From the NCBI GenBank assembly GCA_007131435.1, contig SLQM01000077.1:1-8549 (forward strand): a stretch of 8,549 bases of DNA. Direction: 5' to 3'. Shown in pieces: positions 6,098 through 8,549 of the stretch. Both the position numbers and the translations under genes were made by a program. Position 1 is the stretch's first letter; each line of letters begins with the position of its first letter. The notes under the pieces were generated by a model. That model did no database searches. It saw only the letters and a list, made by a program, of their open reading frames with translations, and was not told the origin of the DNA. This DNA is from Syntrophomonadaceae bacterium. Its GTDB lineage: Bacteria > Bacillota > Dethiobacteria > DTU022.

Positions 6098-6108
6098 CCG
6101 CTACGCGG
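6098..6108. repeat. Small GC-rich hairpin abutting the long inverted repeat
   Basis: CCGC (6098-6101) pairs with GCGG (6105-6108) around a TAC loop, beginning at the base after the long hairpin ends. The same bases (GCTACGC, 6100-6106) can instead pair with GCGTAGC at 6076-6082. Confidence 0.4.
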
Positions 6109-6142
6109 TTCCCATTATAAGGTCTGTGAATGTTAATGATAA

Positions 6143-6171
6143 TTTCTGCAGCCTTTCTTCTGTGCTATAAT
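6143..6171 (+). promoter_or_regulatory. Predicted extended -10 promoter of the znu operon
   Basis: TGCTATAAT (6163-6171) is a perfect extended -10 element, TGnTATAAT. The -35 position at 17-bp spacing (TTTCTG, 6143-6148) is poor, as is common with extended -10 promoters. The start point would be near 6178, giving a leader of about 50 nt before the znuA TTG at 6229. A short inverted repeat overlaps the -10 element and a Fur/Zur-like half-site adjoins the -35 position. Confidence 0.75.
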
Positions 6172-6179
6172 AATTAGCA
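6163..6179 (+). promoter_or_regulatory. Possible operator over the znu -10 element
   Basis: TGCTA (6163-6167) and TAGCA (6175-6179) form a 17-bp inverted repeat centred on 6171, covering the whole extended -10 and the predicted start site. A repressor bound here would block transcription, as expected for zinc-repressed uptake genes. The arms are only five bases and do not match the Bacillus Zur box. Confidence 0.3.
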
Positions 6180-6216
6180 AATACTCTTACAAAATTTTCG
6201 AATCCTTTCCTGCGAA

Positions 6217-6222
6217 GAGGTG
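6217..6222 (+). promoter_or_regulatory. Ribosome binding site fixing the TTG start of znuA
   Basis: GAGGTG at 6217-6222 lies 6 nt before TTG at 6229. The longer in-frame start, GTG at 6220, sits inside this site and so is unlikely to be used. Confidence 0.8.
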
Positions 6223-6228
6223 TTAACT

Positions 6229-7254
6229 TTGCGAGTTCCTGTTTTTATTGCATTTGTATTTTTTGTAGCAATTTTAATCTCCGGGTGCGTTGAGCAGACC
6301 GCTGATGTTCCCGGGGCCCCTGAAGCTAATGAGAAGGTTGCTGTAGTAACCACCATATTTCCCCTGGCTGATATCGTATCCGAACTGGGCGGTGGATTAG
6401 TCGAAGTAGCTTACCTGCTTACGCCGGGCGCGAGCCCGCATACTTTCGAACCGACGGTAGAGCAGGCCAGGCTTGTCGAAGAGGCGGATATCTTTATCTA
6501 TGTCGGGGCCGGCCTTGATGATTGGGCCGTCAGGCTGGCAGATGGCAGCGGGGCAGGACCGGCAATGCTCGACCTGTCCGGGGAAGTGCTGTTGCTGGAA
6601 GCGGCAGGTCATCTAAGGCTGGATGGTGTAGAACACGACCACCACGACTGTGATCACGACCATGATTATGATCACCACGAAGCTTGTGACGATGGCTGCG
6701 ATCACAACGGGCACGATCATAGCGATTGCGATCATGGCCCTTCCGATCCCCATTTCTGGCTGGATCCAATTACGGTTCGCGACATTATCTGCCCTGCAGT
6801 CCACAGGGAACTGGTGAAACGGGCAGCCGGGCAGGAAGCTTATCTTGATCAGCGGCTGGATAGCTACAGGTCTGAGCTTACAGAACTGCATGACGAGATT
6901 GAAGCGGTAACCGGCTCTTTTACCAGCCGCGGTTTTATTTCATTTCACTCTGCCTGGCAGTATTTCGGCAGGCGCTATAACCTGCAGGAGGTGGCAGTGA
7001 TCGCTCATTTCCCGGGGCAGGAACCGTCTGCAGGCTGGGTGGCTGAGCTGGTTAACATAATCAGGGAAGAAGAAATTTCCGCTATCTATGCCGAGCCCCA
7101 GTTTCCGGCAGCCCTGGCAGAAAGAATTGCCGAAGAGAGCGGCAGCCGGGTGCTGATTATTGACCCCCTGGGGGGCGAGGGGGTTGAAGGCCGGGAATCT
7201 TACCTCGACCTGATGCGTTTTAACCTGGCCGCTTTCCGGGAGGCTATGGAATAA
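6229..7254 (+). CDS. znuA: Zinc ABC transporter substrate-binding lipoprotein with a His/Asp/Cys-rich loop
   Basis: A cluster A-I metal-binding protein of 341 residues that captures zinc outside the membrane and hands it to ZnuB. Residues 1-20 are a lipoprotein signal: MRVP, a hydrophobic stretch, then LISGC with C20 as the lipidated residue. The mature fold shows VVTTIFPLADIV (39-50), GASPHTFEP (67-75, ligand H71), DPHFWLDP (173-180, ligand H175), ISFHSAWQYFGRRY (237-250, ligand H240) and IIDPLGG (310-316, ligand D312), the usual three His plus one acidic residue. Between the first two ligands, residues 135-170 form a metal-rich loop with 11 His, 12 Asp and 4 Cys (141, 153, 157, 167). A His/acid-rich loop here marks zinc rather than manganese proteins; the cysteines are unusual. 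The TTG start at 6229 is chosen from ribosome binding site spacing. The stop is one base from the znuC start. Confidence 0.93.
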   Translation: MRVPVFIAFVFFVAILISGCVEQTADVPGAPEANEKVAVVTTIFPLADIVSELGGGLVEVAYLLTPGASPHTFEPTVEQARLVEEADIFIYVGAGLDDWAVRLADGSGAGPAMLDLSGEVLLLEAAGHLRLDGVEHDHHDCDHDHDYDHHEACDDGCDHNGHDHSDCDHGPSDPHFWLDPITVRDIICPAVHRELVKRAAGQEAYLDQRLDSYRSELTELHDEIEAVTGSFTSRGFISFHSAWQYFGRRYNLQEVAVIAHFPGQEPSAGWVAELVNIIREEEISAIYAEPQFPAALAERIAEESGSRVLIIDPLGGEGVEGRESYLDLMRFNLAAFREAME

Positions 7255-7255
7255 G

Positions 7256-8020
7256 TTGGAAACCATTGTAAAGGTTGAGAATCTTGGCGTTATGCTGGGA
7301 GGAAAAACTGTCCTGGAGGGTATAACCTTTAAAGCCCGTACCGGTGAACTGACCGGTATAATCGGCCCAAACGGGGCAGGTAAAACCACCCTGCTGCGCG
7401 CTATTTTAGGCCTCATACCCCTGGACCAGGGAGAACTTTTTGTCCTGGATGCCGGGAAAGGCAGGATTCAAGATGTACGCCCCAAAATTGGCTATATGCC
7501 CCAGCGCCAGTCTTTTGAAAAGCACTTTCCTTTTTCTTCTGCCGATGTGGTGGCCACAGGGCTGCTTTCCCCGGGCACAATGCTTAAACCTCTCGCTGAC
7601 AGGCCGGGTAAAATAAAAGACGCCCTGCGTTCAGTGGGAATGGAAGATTATACCGAGCGCCCCTTCCGCAACCTCTCAGGCGGAGAACAGCAGCGGGTTC
7701 TGCTGGCCAGGGCCCTGGTAAGGCAGCCCCACCTGTTACTGCTTGATGAGCCGAACGCCGGGTTAGATTTTCCTGCCCAGCAGGAGTTTGCAGCCTTACT
7801 GGATAGATTAAAAATCGATCAAGGCCTATCGATTATCCTGGTCTCCCATGACTTGCTTTCCGTGGCGTCCATTGCAGATCAGCTGGTTTGTATCAACAAA
7901 ACCATGCACATCCACGGCAAGCCGAACGAGGTTTTAAAAAGCCACAAGCTTGATGAAGCTTACCGCTGCCAGTTTGACCTGCTGAGCAGGGGCGGCGAAG
8001 GAAAGGGGTGCCATCACTGA
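7256..8020 (+). CDS. znuC: Zinc ABC transporter ATP-binding protein
   Basis: The 254-residue ATPase of the zinc importer, acting on the cytoplasmic face with ZnuB. All ABC motifs are present in order: Walker A GPNGAGKTT (37-45), Q-loop MPQRQSF (Q83), signature LSGGEQ (140-145), Walker B LLLLDEP (160-166) with catalytic E165, D-loop AGLD (168-171) and switch His in VSHD (H198). MPQRQ and an FPFSSADVV segment (91-99) after the Q-loop are typical of the metal-uptake ZnuC/MntB branch. TTG at 7256 follows the znuA stop by one base; GGGAGG at 7238-7243 inside the end of znuA is 12 nt away, a long spacer, so translational coupling is likely. The last 13 bases overlap the znuB start. The C-terminus ends GCHH, possibly metal-binding but too short to interpret. 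Confidence 0.95.
   Translation: METIVKVENLGVMLGGKTVLEGITFKARTGELTGIIGPNGAGKTTLLRAILGLIPLDQGELFVLDAGKGRIQDVRPKIGYMPQRQSFEKHFPFSSADVVATGLLSPGTMLKPLADRPGKIKDALRSVGMEDYTERPFRNLSGGEQQRVLLARALVRQPHLLLLDEPNAGLDFPAQQEFAALLDRLKIDQGLSIILVSHDLLSVASIADQLVCINKTMHIHGKPNEVLKSHKLDEAYRCQFDLLSRGGEGKGCHH
7998..8002 (+). promoter_or_regulatory. Ribosome binding site supporting the GTG start of znuB
   Basis: AAGGA at 7998-8002, inside znuC, lies 5 nt before GTG at 8008. No ATG start is available nearby upstream, and the first in-frame ATG (8044) would remove the start of the protein. Confidence 0.65.
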
Positions 8021-8549
8021 GCGAGATACTGGCATACAGCTTTATGCAGAGAGCGCTGATGGCTGCCCTGCTGGTTGGCCTGCTCTGCTCCACTGTTTCA
8101 TTTTTCGTGATTTTAAAAAGGCTTTCTTTTCTTGGAGCCGGCATATCCCATACCTCGCTCGGCGGTATTGCCCTGGGCCTGGTTGCCGGGGTTGACCCGG
8201 TGCTGACAGGCTCCCTCTTTGCGGTCGGGACCGCTATGAGTACCGGCTATATCAGCCGGGCAGGGAAAATTAATGAAGATACGGTGATCGGCATTTTCTA
8301 CGCCGCCGGAATGGCTCTCGGTATTGCCCTGATCAGCGGTTTTAAAGGTTATTACCCTGAACTCTTTGGCCTCTTATTCGGCAATATTTTGTCTGTTTCC
8401 AACAGGGACCTGGCCTACATGGCAATAGCCCTGGTATTGATCATGGCTTATATAACGATGTTTTTTAAGGAACTGCTGGCCATTTGTTTTGATGAAGAGA
8501 TGGCCGTAGCGGGAGGGCTGCCTGTTGGCCCCCTCTACATGGGCTTACT
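8008..8549 (+). CDS. znuB: Zinc ABC transporter permease, 5' part (cut by the window end)
   Basis: The first 180 residues of an ABC-3 family membrane permease that forms the zinc channel with ZnuC and receives metal from ZnuA. The predicted start is GTG at 8008 (MPSLSEILAY), overlapping znuC by 13 bases in another frame, which implies coupled translation. Hydrophobic segments lie at about 16-36, 42-61, 64-82, 92-111 and 136-156. GAGISHTSLGGIALG (44-58) matches the conserved 'g.sHaalgGia.g' segment and FDEEMAVAGGLPV (161-173) the conserved cytoplasmic 'fD...A.a.G' segment that follows the transmembrane block and contacts the ATPase. About a third of the protein lies beyond the window. Neighbours and sequence make a zinc permease the best reading; manganese cannot be excluded from the permease alone. 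Confidence 0.93.
   Translation, partial: MPSLSEILAYSFMQRALMAALLVGLLCSTVSFFVILKRLSFLGAGISHTSLGGIALGLVAGVDPVLTGSLFAVGTAMSTGYISRAGKINEDTVIGIFYAAGMALGIALISGFKGYYPELFGLLFGNILSVSNRDLAYMAIALVLIMAYITMFFKELLAICFDEEMAVAGGLPVGPLYMGL

Noticed and set aside
5979..6108. CRISPR-like array in the serC-znuA spacer
   Set aside because: The direct repeats are 10-12 bp, with only two copies each and no regular spacer length; no cas gene is present.
6220..6222. GTG at 6220 as the znuA start
   Set aside because: It lies within the GAGGTG ribosome binding site; TTG at 6229 has ideal spacing and begins directly with a basic residue and the lipoprotein signal.
6613..6891. Minus-strand frame encoding a very hydrophobic, Val/Ile/Met-rich peptide
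   Set aside because: The hydrophobic stretch is simply the complement of the His/Asp codons of the ZnuA loop (CAC/CAT read as GTG/ATG, GAT/GAC as ATC/GTC). Not a real membrane protein.

Overview
The window looks like chromosomal DNA from an anaerobic Bacillota (Clostridia or a related class). Pointers are the strong GGAGG/AGGTGA-type ribosome binding sites, frequent TTG and GTG starts, sigma-A-like promoters, a gatC-gatA-gatB order, a Gram-positive-style lipoprotein zinc-binding protein, and mid-range base composition. A finer placement cannot be made from sequence reading alone.

Layout. (1) 1-290: the 3' end of a macro-domain (ADP-ribose-binding) protein. (2) 413-1240: uppP/bacA, undecaprenyl-diphosphatase. 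(3) 1326-4618: gatC, gatA and gatB in a row, encoding the tRNA-dependent amidotransferase that converts Glu-tRNA(Gln) and Asp-tRNA(Asn) to the amides; the set ends in a strong intrinsic terminator at 4646-4684. (4) 4758-5888, minus strand, convergent with gatB: serC, phosphoserine aminotransferase of the Methanosarcina/alphaproteobacterial type. (5) 5889-6228: a divergent control region with a good promoter on each side. A perfect 9-bp inverted repeat brackets the serC promoter, and a repeat-rich block at 5979-6108 can fold into a long hairpin. (6) 6229 to the window end: a zinc-uptake operon, znuA (lipoprotein with a His/Asp/Cys-rich loop), znuC (ATPase) and znuB (permease, cut off by the window end).

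The most striking observation is in the GatA homologue. The catalytic nucleophile Ser of the amidase signature is Ala (residue 174), and the glycine/serine loop carrying the cis-Ser is two residues short and rewritten. The Lys (K78) and much of the substrate-side sequence remain, and the reading frame is intact. With normal-looking GatC and GatB on either side, this suggests a GatCAB whose glutaminase subunit is a pseudoenzyme, perhaps fed by free ammonia or another amidase, or a specialised paralogue of a standard GatCAB elsewhere in the genome. This is inference: the residue changes are directly visible, the biochemical consequence is not.

Secondary points are the repeat block between the serC and znu promoters, the bracketed serC promoter, the four cysteines in the ZnuA metal loop, and candidate operators over the znu promoter. 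No CRISPR array, tRNA, rRNA, transposase gene or phage gene was seen.
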